Source of the DNA: Staphylotrichum longicolle
Taxonomy: Eukaryota > Ascomycota > Sordariomycetes > Sordariales > Chaetomiaceae
Length of the DNA stretch: 64,000 bases
Reading direction: 5' to 3'
NCBI GenBank assembly: GCA_019096155.1
Contig: JAHCVI010000004.1
Span: forward strand, 3,224,001-3,288,000
In this document: positions 32,602 to 43,763 of the stretch, piece after piece
Position numbering within the stretch: the first letter of the stretch is position 1
How the letters are laid out: each line of letters starts with the position of its first letter
The notes under the pieces: model-generated
Seen by the model: only the letters and a program-made list of their open reading frames with translations
Databases searched by the model: none
Told to the model about the DNA's origin: nothing
Position numbers and translations under genes: made by a program

Positions 32602-33767
32602 ATGCGTCGCTGCCTCCCCTCTTGCAGGATGTCTCCACGGCGCACCAGGGACGACGACGGGGTTGACGAGGCCAGCGAGGCCAACGAGAAACGTGTCCGG
32701 AGCCCGCGCGACTGGCCCGCCGTCTTCCTGAGTGCGATCCGGTTGTTCCAAGTCGCCTATTTTGCCCTTGTGTACTTGTCGCTCCGCGGCTTCCAGAGAT
32801 CGAGTTACTTCCGCGAGAATGGCCCGTGGCAGCACTCGCCAGACCAGATGCACCACTCAAGGCGGATGATGCGCTGGGTTCGGATGCAGGTACGGCCAGA
32901 CCATCTCGTGCGACGACGCGGCAACTTGTCTAACTCGCTTTCCAGGCTGCCATGGCGTTGATCTACCACACCGTTGTCCTTGTGGTCCCCTTGTTGCGGC
33001 GGATGCTGAGGGCGAAGAGCCGGCCCTTTACAAGTCTGGGGACCGTTTTCGGTGACGGATGTGTCATGGTGGCCATGATCAACACTTTAGTCATGCTTGA
33101 CACCGACCACGAGAGCTATTGTCACCGCTCTCCCATCCTGGGTGGTGCGTTGTTTCACCAAAGTCTTGACTGTGACGATTCACTGACACCATGTTAGACT
33201 TTGATCTCCAGAGCATGTTCAGCCTCGGCCGGAGCGGGCATCATCACGACATGAGCAGCCACCGCTTCGTCTGCAAATCCATGGATGTGGTTTTTGGCCT
33301 TGGCGGCCTCATCATGTGCGTTGTTTCTTGACACAGGGTTTCCTCGGGGCACTTGACTTACATTCTTCCTTAGCCTCACACATATTGTGACCGCCATTGT
33401 CACCGCGCGGAGGGCGAAGCGGACGGCTCCTACGGTATATGCCAAGGTTGAACCAGCCAGCGACGTCGAGCAGGGCATCGTTGCTCAGCGCCCTGTCCAG
33501 GCCCGGCAAACCAGCACGCCGGCAACGCCCCAGAGACAACACTCACCACCGCCCCCCTATCGCTCGGGCGTTTCCGAGTTTGCGCGAGTCCCCGAAAGCT
33601 ACCCTGAACGCCCTGCAACGCCCCCAATCTCGAGAGGACGGACCTCTGTGGAGACGACATCGTCTCTCGGTATTGAGAACTACCTGGTCTCAGATGGATG
33701 GCGTGCGCCCGAGCAGCCACCAGAATATTCGAGCAGGCCGCCGAGCCTGCATCACGCATTTCCTTGA
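32602..33767 (+). CDS. Four-helix membrane protein, MARVEL-like
   Basis: Predicted 332 residues in four exons: 32602-32889, 32946-33144, 33198-33315 and 33374-33767. Donors are GTACGG, GTGCGT and GTGCGT; acceptors are TCCAG, GTTAG and CTTAG. All joins keep frame. Four hydrophobic segments (AVFLSAIRLFQVAYFALVYL, TVVLVVPLLRRML, GCVMVAMINTLVML and VVFGLGGLII-LTHIVTAIVT) are followed by a Pro/Ser-rich cytosolic tail with PPPPYRSG and PPEYSSRPPS, which look like PY-type motifs for ubiquitin-ligase binding. The start could instead be the in-frame ATG at 32629. It is divergent from a protein of similar build 1.2 kb away. Whether the two are paralogues is not clear from the residues. Confidence 0.78.
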
Positions 33768-33922
33768 GGACTATTTTTGACGAGCATGCCATGGCTGTTG
33801 AGCGAGGCCGAAGGTTGGATGGCCACTGTGATACCCCCTGTTCTCTAGTCGTAATGATAATTTTTCTCCTGCCCAAACGCCGCTCAAACCATCCCGTGAT
33901 CTTTGTCTCTGCAAATCTCAAC

Positions 33923-34904
33923 TCACCTGCCAACCCCCTCCAAGACCTCATCCGGCCACCGCAGCGTCCACCCCGTCACCGTCTTGAGCACCTCCTCATC
34001 TCCCGGATCCTTCTCAAACAGCGGCCGATCCATCTTCTTCTCGAGCACCTTCTCCACCACAAACCCTTCCTCCCGCGCCAGATCGAAAAACTTGAGATCC
34101 TTGTGCTGCAGCCACGGCCGGTAGCTCGTAAACACCACCCACGCCCTGCTCCCCGCGGCCTTCTTCAGCGTCGCCCGCACCGTCTTGAGCATGTTGCCGT
34201 GCTCCGTGTGCCGGAACAGCAAGTCCGCCAGGATCAGCACGTCAAACCCTCCCTCCCCTTTCTCCTCGGGCAGGTAGCTCAGCACCTTGCTCGGATCCGC
34301 GCCCCACACGTACCCCTCCACGACAATCCCTTTCACATCCTCCTCCCCATCTTTGTTAGTATGGCGGGGGATGAGCTCGCACCCCCGCACGTTCCGCCAC
34401 ATGGTCTCGACGAGGTCCGGGTCCGGGAAGTCGGTCACGACGACCTGCCGCGCCCGAGCGCCGCCGCCACGATGCTCGGCAGCCCGCGCCCGCGCCCAGC
34501 TCGAAGACGGTGCGGCCGCGGACCAGCGAGGGGTCCGCCTCGAAGTGCGACGCCACCACGCGAGAGCCGTTCCACAGGTGGTGCGCCTCGAGCGGGAGTG
34601 GCGACCAGGTGCAGCGTGATGGTCGCGCCCGTGAGGGTGGTGTAGGTTTGCGTTGTGCTGTGAGAGTGGGGAGGGAGGTTAGTGATGGTGGTGATGAGAT
34701 GGAGATGAAGATGGGTGGGGCTAAAGGGGGGAAGGTAAGGGAGGGGTTGTATGTGAGAAAAGGAAGGGGGGGTCGGATGGGATGAATTTGGTGTGCTTAC
34801 GGGGGAGGGGTGGGAGGGTAGTAATCCTCGGGGTCCTGGAAGAGGTCGAGGGGGGCTTCGTCTTCTTCGACGAGGGAAGGGTCGGTGGCAGTTTTGGGGT
34901 CCAT
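33923..34904 (-). CDS. EFM7: EFM7/NNT1-like protein methyltransferase (apparent frameshifts)
   Basis: A seven-beta-strand SAM-dependent methyltransferase. In yeast, Efm7 (Nnt1) modifies the N-terminus of elongation factor 1A. Exon 1 (34904-34801) encodes an acidic start with LDLFQDPEDYYPPTPP. An intron (34800-34658, donor GTAAGC, acceptor CACAG, phase 2) joins to GATITLHLVATP. The family blocks then sit in changing frames: LVATP, WNGSRVVASHFE with FELGAGAG (SAM-binding loop), LPSIVAA and finally VTDFPDPDLVETMWRNV, which continues cleanly to the stop at 33923 through YVWGADPSKVL, ILADLLFRHTEH and VVFTSYRPW. One extra base near 34596 and single missing bases near 34482 and 34455 would restore the frame. 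These sites are in GC-rich runs, so assembly error is the likely cause; a broken gene is the alternative. Confidence 0.85.
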
Positions 34905-35236
34905 TGTAAATGGTTTGGTGAGTTTTGTCACAAAATGCCGGGGTTGTGACAAAGTTGGAAAAGAAGGTGTGGTGAGGTGAGGTTTGTGAGTGAGAATGAG
35001 AAGTGAGTTGTGCTTTGATGTGGAACCGAAAATTTGTGGAGGGATTTTTGTCGGGCTGTAACACTCGTGAGCCCGAATTTTGCCAGCAGCACTTGGGCTG
35101 GAATAAGTTGACTTGGAGATGTCATGGAATGGCAGGAGTTGTAAAGCACATTGAGTGTTGATCTTATTACGATAGCAATCTTCCTCTAACAAGTATATAT
35201 CTTACTGCCTCACCCATTGAGGCATTCAATCCCTCG
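34905..35236. other. Short intergenic region
   Basis: 5' flank of the methyltransferase gene and 3' flank of the RS-rich protein gene, both on the minus strand. No further signal was seen. Confidence 0.6.
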
Positions 35237-36519
35237 TCACCTCCCCAGACATCTCCCAAAGCACCTCCAAACACAACCCCATCCCCTACGGCACCCCAAA
35301 CCTCGCCTCGCCAACTCCCTCAGCCCCTCCACAACCCTCTCCTCCCTCTCCCGATACCCCCTCACCCTCTCCTCCCTCTCCGCCCGTCGCGCGCGCTCCT
35401 CCTCCTCCCGCCGGCTCACCCTCTCCTTCTTCTTCTCCTCCCGCACCCTCACCATCGCCTTGTACTCCTCCAGCGTGTCCCCGGACCCGCCCATCAGCTC
35501 GCCCTCCCCGACCTCGGCGCCCGGGGACCGCTCCCGGAACCCCTTCATCTTCTCGTTCACCTCCTTGCGCTTCTCGAGCCGCCGCTCGCGGGTGCCTGCG
35601 TCGGCGCGCGGGACGAGCTCGTCGAGGAGGGCGCGCTGTTCGCGGCGGTGGGCGACGCGCGCTTGCCGGTGGGCGGTGAGGTCGGACTGCTGGGCTGCCG
35701 TGAGGGCTTCGTCGCGGAGGGCGAGGTCGGATTGCGGGGATGGCCCGGGCGGGAGGGTGGTTTTTTGATGAAAGGGAGGAGGGTGATGGGGAGGGGGTTG
35801 GTTGGAACCCAGAGGTGGGGGTGGGGAGGGCCGAAGTCCGAGTCGGATTCGGGTTCGTCTTGTTGGTCGTTTTGGCCGGTCCGGTTGGGAGGTGACGGGC
35901 CAGCGGCAGGGCCTGGAGGCGGAGAGCGACGAGAGGAGTACTCGCGATCGGTCGGACCACCACCGCCGGCGTCGCTGTAGTCGCGGGCGGCGCGCTGAAA
36001 CACCTCGGGATCGTACCACCCCTCCGCTAGCTCGCCTCGGTTCCACTTCCCCATGAAGCTCTTCCAGCGGCCGCGAAGCTCCGTCTCGTCGAGTGACGTA
36101 ATGTCCAACGTCTTCTGCAGGTCCAGGTAGTGCGCAAAAAGCGGCTTGAACGGCACCAGATCGCTGCGTGAGAGCTGGCGTGCGGCAAAGGGCAGTTCTC
36201 TGCCAGACGACGTCCGCTCTGCCGATTCCCGCTTCGCCGGGTGGTGCCGGTGCCGGTGCCGGCGATGGTGATGGTGATGCCGCTCCCTCCCCTCCGCGCC
36301 ACCTTCCCTGTCCACACCCTCCCTCTCCTCGCTCCCGCCCCCGGGCTCTCCGCCATGATCCACACGGCGCCGCTTCGCAGACCCCTCCCTCTCCTCACTC
36401 CCACCGCGGCCCCTCCACCGGTACCTCTCCTTTTCCTCCTCCAGGCCCCTCCGATCCAAACGTGGAGACCGCGACCTCGACCTCGACCTCGACCTCGACC
36501 TCGACCGCATCCCAGACAT
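35237..36519 (-). CDS. RS-rich nuclear protein of a conserved fungal family (one apparent frameshift)
   Basis: Begins with MSGMRSRSRSRSRSRSRS, encoded by a GACCTC hexamer repeat (about 36472-36506), then charged and His-rich sequence. A conserved core follows with LPFAARQLSRSDLVPFKPLF, FAHYLDLQKTLDI, LRGRWKSFMGKWNRGELAEG and WYDPEVF. The C-terminal half is a long charged coiled coil (LVPRADAGTRERRLEKRKEV, NEKMKGFRERSPGAEVGEG, EYKAMVRVREEKKKERVSRR). This matches, from memory, a fungal family often annotated as HEL117-like; its biochemical role is not established, and no helicase motif is present. The core and coiled coil are in different frames, and one base inserted in the CCCGGG run near 35750 joins them. 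The start could be 36564 (in frame) instead of 36519. Confidence 0.78.
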
Positions 36520-37471
36520 GTCTCCTCCTCCAATCACCCAAACGCGAACCAGCCTCTCTTTCACACTCGACTATTCCACGCCAAGCGCGACGCTTCTTCC
36601 TCCTCCTCCCTCCGTCCAATAGTCGAAAGCCCTCTCCGCGGTGATCCCCTTCCTCTTTGGAGTTGGACCCCTCCGTGTCGCGCGCGCTGAGACCCTCTCT
36701 GGTTGTTTGACACCCCCTACCACGGTTGACTGACTGACAGACTGCACTTGCCTCGAAAGCTACCTTCGCGCGTGCGCACGCAATGCAAAAAAGAAAAACC
36801 CCGACGATAGGAGAACACAGAGACAAGAAATGTCAGGAGATTTTACTATCTACCCGAGAAACACGGACCGAGAATAAGGTAAGAGTCAGGAAACGAGTCA
36901 CTGTTCTTCGCGGAAAGCAGCTTATGATTGAGAGGTTGCGAAGTGTGTTAACGCCAACCCTGGCAGCCAAGAAACAGAAGAGAAACGGCCCGTGCAGAGT
37001 TGCGATGCGCTGTTAGTGCGAAACGCTCCGCCATTCCGTCCGTCTCGCATAAGCATTGGGTCTCCGTTTGAGGTTTGGTCGCAAAGACACGGGTTAGGGT
37101 TGGGGGTTAGATTGATCTGATTTCCCCCACAGACAAGCTCGAAGGACAGCTCCAAGTTCTCACTCTCAGCAAGATGATAGCTGGGACTAATACACAGCCT
37201 GGTATTCTACATACAATAACGCTACCACTCCTATGGGTATCACTAAATGCCTCCGCAAATGGCAATGGTATGCCAGCGACATAAAGGGCTGGAGCCAACG
37301 ACACCTTGTCAGCAAACAACACATGATGAGGTGTATTCTCCGGCACTCCCTCACAACCGTCCGAAAACCATATGGTGAGGTATGTTTCTGTTCCACTATA
37401 TCCGCATCCGCCTCAGCCAGCCTTTGACCGTTTTCTTTCCTCCCATCTATTGCGACCCGCTGGCCAAATGT
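36520..37471. other. Intergenic region, about 0.95 kb
   Basis: 5' flank of the RS-rich gene and 3' flank of the copper-fist gene. It contains a degenerate telomere-like run GGGTTAGGGTTGGGGGTTAG at 37091-37110. No gene was recognised. Confidence 0.5.
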
Positions 37472-39182
37472 TCAGCCTTGATTCAGGGGAACATTATGCA
37501 CCAAACACCCCGGGCAGTCACAGCTATCGCCGCACGGACAAGACTCCAGGTTCCCTCCGCAGAGCCCCGAGATAGGCAGATTCACAAAGAAGTAATCCAG
37601 CGTCGACAACGACTGCTCCTCCCTCGGAGGCGACCCCTCGCTCGCCGCCGGCGTGGGCGCTTCCGCCGGCGACTCTTGCCCAGCCGCCGCCGTTTGCGCC
37701 ACCCCGGTTCCGCCCACGTCCGTGCCGCTGGGACTGCTGCCGTTGCTGCCGTTGTAGGCGTTGTTGACGTATTGAAACATTTGGGCGTTGAACGGGTGGG
37801 CCAAGCAACCGACGCACTGGCAGCCCTCGCCGCAGTTGCACTGATGACTCGTCCCGACCTCCCCTACATCACCGTTCGGCGTCGGAGATATCGGGGTGTT
37901 CAGTGTCACATTGGTTTGCGAAGCCACCTGCTGCCAAATGATGGGATCGATTGGGTGTTGCCAAGAGCCATAGTCACCAGGGTACCGGAAGATGGTCGGA
38001 TATGGGAACTGCGGCATGTATGCTTGTCCAAACACTTGATGGGGTGTCGGCGCGTTGGCGGAGGCCGGGACCGGGGCGGGTTTCTGCGCCTTGCTGCCGC
38101 AACAGCTGCCGCCCTTGGACGGTTGTGGTAGGTATGACTGTTCATAGCCTTGTTGTGATACCGGAGGGTTGGTCGGAGCCGGCTGAGGTTTCTGCGCCTT
38201 GGTCCCACAACAGCTGCCGCCCCCAGATGTGCTGCCATTAACCTTGGGAATCTGTATTGTTGGCTGCGCTGGGCTGTTAATGGGGTGTGATGTATGGTTG
38301 CCATTGGTGAAAGGCGGAGGTGGCATCGCCGTGCCAAAGGCATCATTTGAAGTGGAATAGAGCCCGCCATTCTCCAGTTTGATACCGTGTTGGAGAGGAT
38401 TCGGTTGGGTGTATTGGAATCCAATGTTGTAGGGCATTGGCGACCCGAAGCCGGTATTCTGTGCGGAGGTGTATGTGCTGCCCGGTCCGGGCGGCATCAT
38501 TCCGAGTCCCAGACTGAACCCAGCCAAGTCGCTTTGCGAACCTTGAAGCCCCGCGCTCCCAGCCACCGCCATCCCATTGGCGACTCCGTTGCTGGTGGGC
38601 GCGGGTATCAAGTTGACTGATCTCGGATCCATCCTCTCTAGATTCGCGGGATCGAAGGATTGCTTGCGGCTCCCGGCTTTGGAGCTGCCGTTCGGTTTTC
38701 CTACTCGAAAAGAAGGGCGTGATGGCGATGTCGGGGGATCAACCGGGGATTGCTTCTCCTCGTGCTCCTCGTCGTCGCCGGCTGCTTCGCCGGGACACGC
38801 ACATTTCTGCTTCTTCGGTATCGCAACTCGTACACCGCCACAAGAGCAAGGCCGACCAGGAGGGCAGGGACAGGTGCTCAAGGGGCGCCCGGGTTTCCGC
38901 ACAGGAACCATGACTCGCTCGTAGAAGTGGTTGCATTTTGTGGAGCGGTGACCACGGATACATGGCGCGCTACGGTGGTGGAATAGTTAGTAAGGTTGGC
39001 GTCGTGGCCTTGCCATACGGTGTTGTCCATTCAGAGAGGCGGTGTAACACCGCGAGTGTGTTGCACAAGGGGCCATGGAGGGGAGAGAAAGGGGTAAGGG
39101 GGCAGAGAGTAAACACGGATGGGGAGAAAAAAGGAAAGAAAAGGACGTACCAGGCCATCTTCTGGCCGTTTATGATCGGCAT
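37472..39182 (-). CDS. grisea: Copper-fist transcription factor (GRISEA/Cuf1/Mac1 type)
   Basis: A copper-sensing DNA-binding regulator. Exon 1 (39182-39151) encodes MPIINGQKMA plus two bases; a 181-nt intron (39150-38970, donor GTACGT, acceptor CGTAG) joins to exon 2 (38969-37472), giving 509 residues. The splice completes the copper-fist: MACAPCIRGHRSTKCNHF, then the minor-groove motif RKPGRPLSTC and the Cys array CPCPPGRPCSCGG. Further down are two near-copies of GGSCCGTKAQKP/GGSCCGSKAQKP (around residues 235 and 275) and two C-terminal Cys clusters, CNCGEGCQCVGCLAH and CPCGDSCDCPGCLVH, of the kind that bind Cu(I) in Mac1/GRISEA proteins. By analogy it should activate high-affinity copper uptake genes when copper is low, but some copper-fist factors act under copper excess. 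Confidence 0.93.
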
Positions 39183-41300
39183 CGTGACGACAGGAGGGGC
39201 AGTGACTCGCAGTGCATGTGCTGGTGACGAATGAGGTGATGCTTCAACACCGGAGGTACTTGGTGTCCGGACGGAGAGCCGCGCCGGTTGTGCGGGAGCC
39301 TAGCCGACCGTGTACCGTGGGCATGCCCACTTGGCGAGCGGTGCGCGACAGATGCACCCGAGGCGAATCAGCACCGGCTCCGTCGGGGCGTGGCTGGTGG
39401 CCGCTCAATGCTTTTCGGGCGCAGGCAGGCAGGCCCGGAGATTAGAGGTGAGCAAGTTGAGCAAGTTTTGCGGCTATATCGTGCAGACGTCCCCGCGCGG
39501 CGCTCAAGGTCTGCAGCAAACTCTCGTCCGTAGTCGCACCCAAGCCGCGGGCTGTGACGATTTGACAGATCTTGATATTTTCACCTTGATGGGTTGATGG
39601 CCCGGTGATCGGCCGATGAGATTGCCTGGAGGCGAGCTGCAGTGGTTCGGGGCCGGGAGAGGAGGGGGGTTCCTGAGACCACAGAGCAGGCGTTTGGTTT
39701 GACAGCCGCGCCACCGGCTTGAACGTCGTCGAGTCGAGCAGGCAATCCGGGGGCTGCCTGGGATGAAAGAGTGCTGGGACGAGGTTGTGTGAGCCGGACG
39801 AAGAGAGAGCCACTGGCTTTAGTCGGGATGGAGGTTTGCTTCCGCAGTACGACACGCAGTCGACGATCAGCGATCGAGGCCGAGTGACAGCCGGGCGACA
39901 ACAGAGAAGCCAGGAGATGGACGGGGCTCAGGGATCAGGCCATGCGAGTCCGGCGCCGTGTGTTGCGGGAGGCGAGTCGGGGAAGCAGGATTGCAAAGGC
40001 AGCAGCAGTTCAACCCGTCAACGAGCACAGCTCCGGCCGATGCTCCACTGCCGAGAACCCTGGGAGAGAAAAAACAAAACGGCCTTGGGGCTCGTCTGGC
40101 TCCGGTTGCCGCAGCTGTGATGGGATGTGCGGCACAAGCGTTGGGTGTGTCTTTCAGAAAAGAGAGGCACGGGGAGAGATTCCGGCTGCCTGCGTCAGAC
40201 TTCCAAAGTTGGGGTTTCCAGGACGGCAACGGCTTTGCTGACAGCGGCGCCTGCTTGCTCTCAATCCGCGGGGATGAGTTCAGTCGGGTGAGCCTCGCAC
40301 CTTCTTCTCCAGTGACATGTATCCGCGTCCCTCTTGCCGCGCCTTGTGGTGGGTGCTGTGTGTGATGCTTCAAGCACAGGGTTCAAGGGCCCTTTCCTGG
40401 TTCGGCCATGGGCAGATGCTGTGCGTGCATGCAAGGAGTGGGCAGGTGGGGCTCCGCGTTTTGGCAGTCGGAGGGGACTGAGCAAGTTTCCATTGGCTGC
40501 CCGGCCTCCCAAGCACCTTACAGGAAAATCGACCGGCTTTCCGGACCCAGCGCTTCTCTGCGGCGTGGGATGCGAGTTGTGACGGGACAGAAATGGGGGT
40601 TGACTAAGCCGTCTCAGTGTCACCAAAGCACAAGAGTCCGAGTCCCGAACACAATACTTTGTTCGGTGGTGATGAAATTCCTGTGGGCCCCAACACGACA
40701 TATAACGCGATGATGTCGGGAGCGGTATATATACACGACAGAGTGATCCCTAATGAGTGGGAAGAGTCGCCTCATGACATCCCAACCGCAAACCGTCCCT
40801 CGACTCTCCCCTCAGGCCCAAGGTCTATGTGGGAATGAAAGTTCCCTTTTTGAACCAAAGACCCTGGAAGCGCATTGGGGGGTCGCTGGATCTTGCGGAA
40901 TCCATGCATTTAAGTGTGTCATTGGAACCTTCCACCAACTGCTGACCCAAGCTCGCAGAGGGTTGTATGGCCAGTGATGGCCCAGCCTCTCCAGCTTAAG
41001 ACCGATAGCGTCGACCTTCCCCCAATCCTCCCCAACCCAAGTTCTCCCAGGCGAGGTAGCATCCCCGCCCCAAGCCCGTGGATGGAGCCATGCAGCCGGG
41101 GCGCTTCCTGGGAACGGAACCGTGCAGCAACGCGTGGCGACTGGGCAGGTGGCACTGCCGACGCCAGCCAACCTCGTTTCCCTGCTCGCTTGCTCAGCTG
41201 GGACAGTTGAATGGGCTGATGGGTTGGAGGCTGATGTGCTCGACCGGGTCTCTTGGCGATCTAATCTCTTCACCCCGCGTGGCGTTATGACCTAACCCGC
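39183..41300. other. 2.1-kb intergenic region
   Basis: 5' flank of the copper-fist gene and 3' flank of the SR140-like gene. Several overlapping open frames exist on both strands, none with family features or good splice context. Nothing else was recognised. Confidence 0.5.
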
Positions 41301-43763
41301 TCATGCGGCCCCGTCCGAGTCTGAATCGGCAAACATGTCCATGGCACGCATCCGTTTCTTGACAGGTATTGGTTTGGAGGCCGACATCTGGAAGACTTTG
41401 TTGTTGGCTTCCTTTGCCGGCGATGGTGCAGATGTCTCATCGGGCTCCCCCATTGTGGTATCAGGATCACCCTCCGGCTCGCCGTCGAGGTCTAGGTCGG
41501 AGAAGACGTCGTCGAGGCCGGCGAGATATTGCAGGCGGGCAGAGTGCAAAAGCTCTTCGTCATCAGCGTCGTCAGCGTACAGAATATGTTCGACGTAATC
41601 ATCCGCGGCGTCTTGTTCAACCGCAGGTTTTGTCGAGACCGGCAAGAACCCGGCGCCGTTGCTTCCATCTACTGGGGCGGCTTCAACCGTCTTCCAGCGG
41701 CCGGCCTTCCGCTCTGCCTCGGCCTCGCTGGCCTCCTTCTTGAGGATGGGTGGGCTCTCAAAAGTGCGCACAAAGGACTCGTGGGTTTCCACTGGGAACA
41801 CACACCAACCTTCCCACAAACTCAGGACCAGGCCGACGCTGCGCTTCCACTTGTCCGCGCGCAGACGGCCCCAGTTCAGCTTGTCCGCCATCGAACCAAG
41901 AAGCTCAAACGTCTTGCGGCCTCGGAGCTCTGCCTCGAACAGCTGCCGGTAGCGCCAGGCATGCCGCACGCCGCTGGTGGACGACGAGGACAAGATGTCG
42001 CTGATGACATAGAGCGCGAGGAGACGCGCAGAACTGAGATCGAGCGCATCCGACGCCGACTTATCCTCCAGCACTGGTGAGGTGTCGCGGGAGTCCTCTT
42101 CCTTGCTCTCTTTGTCCTTTGCTCCTTGCTTGTATGCGGGATTTGCCGAGGTGTATGCAAAAGGGTGCTCGATGTTGGAGACAACCATGGCTGCAATTTC
42201 GTCGGCACCGCGGCTAGCGTGGGTGATGGCGAACGCTGTTATTCGTGCAATATCCCCCTTTCGAAGTTTGGAGAGCGTCGTGGGTAGCCGAGCGAGCAGG
42301 TGCGTCAGCTTAAACTTTTCGATGGGGTTGAGGAAAGTGTCCTCTTGGTCCACTCCGTCGCCCTGACGTGCCTGTTCATCCTCGAACTCCTCCTCGTCCG
42401 AGGAATTGTAGTCCGAGTCGGAAATGAAGTCGTCGACATCGGTGGTGTATTCAAACGCCAGCCGCTTTCCGGGCTTTTTCCAAGCATGGCTGCCCTCGAA
42501 AAGGGGAACGTACTCGAGCTTTCCCTTGGATGATTGCGAGCCTGTCACAATCTCCCACAGTCTCCAGCGGTACCACACGCCGCCCTCACTCCGTGCATCC
42601 CAGATCCACGCCCATTTTTCGTCTCGCTGGACGTCCGGGCGGGACATGAGAAGAGCTTCAAACTCAGGACCGTGTTCAAGGACGGACTCAATGACCTTGT
42701 GAATCATTCGCAGCTGCTTGATGTCGCGTGGTGCATGGACAGGGACGTGGAGAATACCGGATCTGTTGAGCGGACCGCCCACCACAGGGGCGTATGATGA
42801 CGGGGGTGCGTATGCCCTGCCGTGTCCCATGGGCTGGTGAGACGGTTTTCCTGGGCCCTCTTCAACCTTCCTCGCGCCGAAAGGATATGAGACGGCCGTG
42901 GACGAAGAAGACAGAGTCGTCAAGCCGGACGATATGGCCGCAGAGGACAGATGCCGGTGCAGAGACAGGAAGAAGCCGAAGCCGAGATAGCGGTTTTGCA
43001 ATGCGCTCACGGCATTGTCAATGTCTGTCGCCGGCGTCTCCTTGGACAAGGTGACAATGGCAGCGATGGACTTGCGTTCGGTTCCGCTGGGGCCCGAGGG
43101 CGGCACAATCTTGACGTTCTCGACAGTCAAGCTGGCTGGAATGAGGGCCTTGACGACGGCAGGCGATGTGCCTGGAGGCAAGTTTGCGAGGCGCAGCGTC
43201 GGCTTTGATATGGCCTTTTCCTCAGCCCTGTCTGCGGTCGCGGCATCTGCCTCGTCATCGCTGGCTTCAAACGCCTTGGCGACGGGCAGCGCGGCCGTGT
43301 CCCTGTCCCTGTCCCTCTCTCTGTCCCGGTCCTCGAAGCCCAGTCTCCCACGTCCTTCGTCCGAGTCTCTCTGGAAGCCATCATATGATCTCTTCTTCCC
43401 AAACGACGAGGGCGGCGGGGCCCAAACTCCCGGGCCACTCTTCAGCGAGGCGCCTGCAGGGACGCCGAAGTGTCTCTTTCCCGTGCCGCCTCCGAACGGG
43501 GTCCCGCTGCCGAAGGCGGGTCTCTCTGGGGCTCCGGAGCCAAATCGCGAGGGTGGATGGCGCGATCCATGGAAGGCATCGTCCCCGTCGTCGTGTGCAA
43601 AGCTCTTGACAAAATCCTCGTAGACGGCGGCGGTCTCTTCGGCCTCTCTCTTCCGCTTCGCCTCCGCCTCGGCCCTCTGGCGCTCGAACGCGGATTGCTT
43701 GCTCGGTTTCTGGAGCTTGGCCTCGACGTCAGGAAACTCGGCGATCTTTTTGGTCGACGACAT
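41301..43763 (-). CDS. SR140/U2SURP-like splicing protein (RRM-SURP-CID)
   Basis: A single-exon gene of 820 residues. The architecture matches the U2 snRNP-associated SURP protein SR140. The charged N-terminal segment has the family motif EFPDVEAKLQKPSKQSAFER. An RRM-like region follows (LRLANLPPGTSPAVVKALI to LGFGFFLSLHRHL, about residues 220-320), then SURP-like sequence IHKVIESVLEHGPEFEALLM with WIWDARSEGGVWYRWRLWE. The CTD-interacting-type domain runs from HLLARLPTTLSKLRKGDIAR to SVGLVLSLWEGW. The C-terminus is acidic. I chose the ATG at 43763 (MSSTKKIAEFPDVE); the frame is open to 43889 but the extra residues look like leader sequence. The role in pre-mRNA splicing is by homology. Confidence 0.88.
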   Translation of the reverse strand: MSSTKKIAEFPDVEAKLQKPSKQSAFERQRAEAEAKRKREAEETAAVYEDFVKSFAHDDGDDAFHGSRHPPSRFGSGAPERPAFGSGTPFGGGTGKRHFGVPAGASLKSGPGVWAPPPSSFGKKRSYDGFQRDSDEGRGRLGFEDRDRERDRDRDTAALPVAKAFEASDDEADAATADRAEEKAISKPTLRLANLPPGTSPAVVKALIPASLTVENVKIVPPSGPSGTERKSIAAIVTLSKETPATDIDNAVSALQNRYLGFGFFLSLHRHLSSAAISSGLTTLSSSSTAVSYPFGARKVEEGPGKPSHQPMGHGRAYAPPSSYAPVVGGPLNRSGILHVPVHAPRDIKQLRMIHKVIESVLEHGPEFEALLMSRPDVQRDEKWAWIWDARSEGGVWYRWRLWEIVTGSQSSKGKLEYVPLFEGSHAWKKPGKRLAFEYTTDVDDFISDSDYNSSDEEEFEDEQARQGDGVDQEDTFLNPIEKFKLTHLLARLPTTLSKLRKGDIARITAFAITHASRGADEIAAMVVSNIEHPFAYTSANPAYKQGAKDKESKEEDSRDTSPVLEDKSASDALDLSSARLLALYVISDILSSSSTSGVRHAWRYRQLFEAELRGRKTFELLGSMADKLNWGRLRADKWKRSVGLVLSLWEGWCVFPVETHESFVRTFESPPILKKEASEAEAERKAGRWKTVEAAPVDGSNGAGFLPVSTKPAVEQDAADDYVEHILYADDADDEELLHSARLQYLAGLDDVFSDLDLDGEPEGDPDTTMGEPDETSAPSPAKEANNKVFQMSASKPIPVKKRMRAMDMFADSDSDGAA

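Noticed and set aside
35557..35740. Continuation of the RS-rich protein in its first frame to a stop at 35557.
   Set aside because: The residues become Pro/Ser/Thr-biased noise, while another frame carries a clear charged coiled coil; a one-base shift explains it.
37091..37110. GGGTTAGGGTTGGGGGTTAG as a telomere or chromosome-end signal.
   Set aside because: It is only a degenerate 20-bp run inside a conserved gene region; treated as a minor motif.
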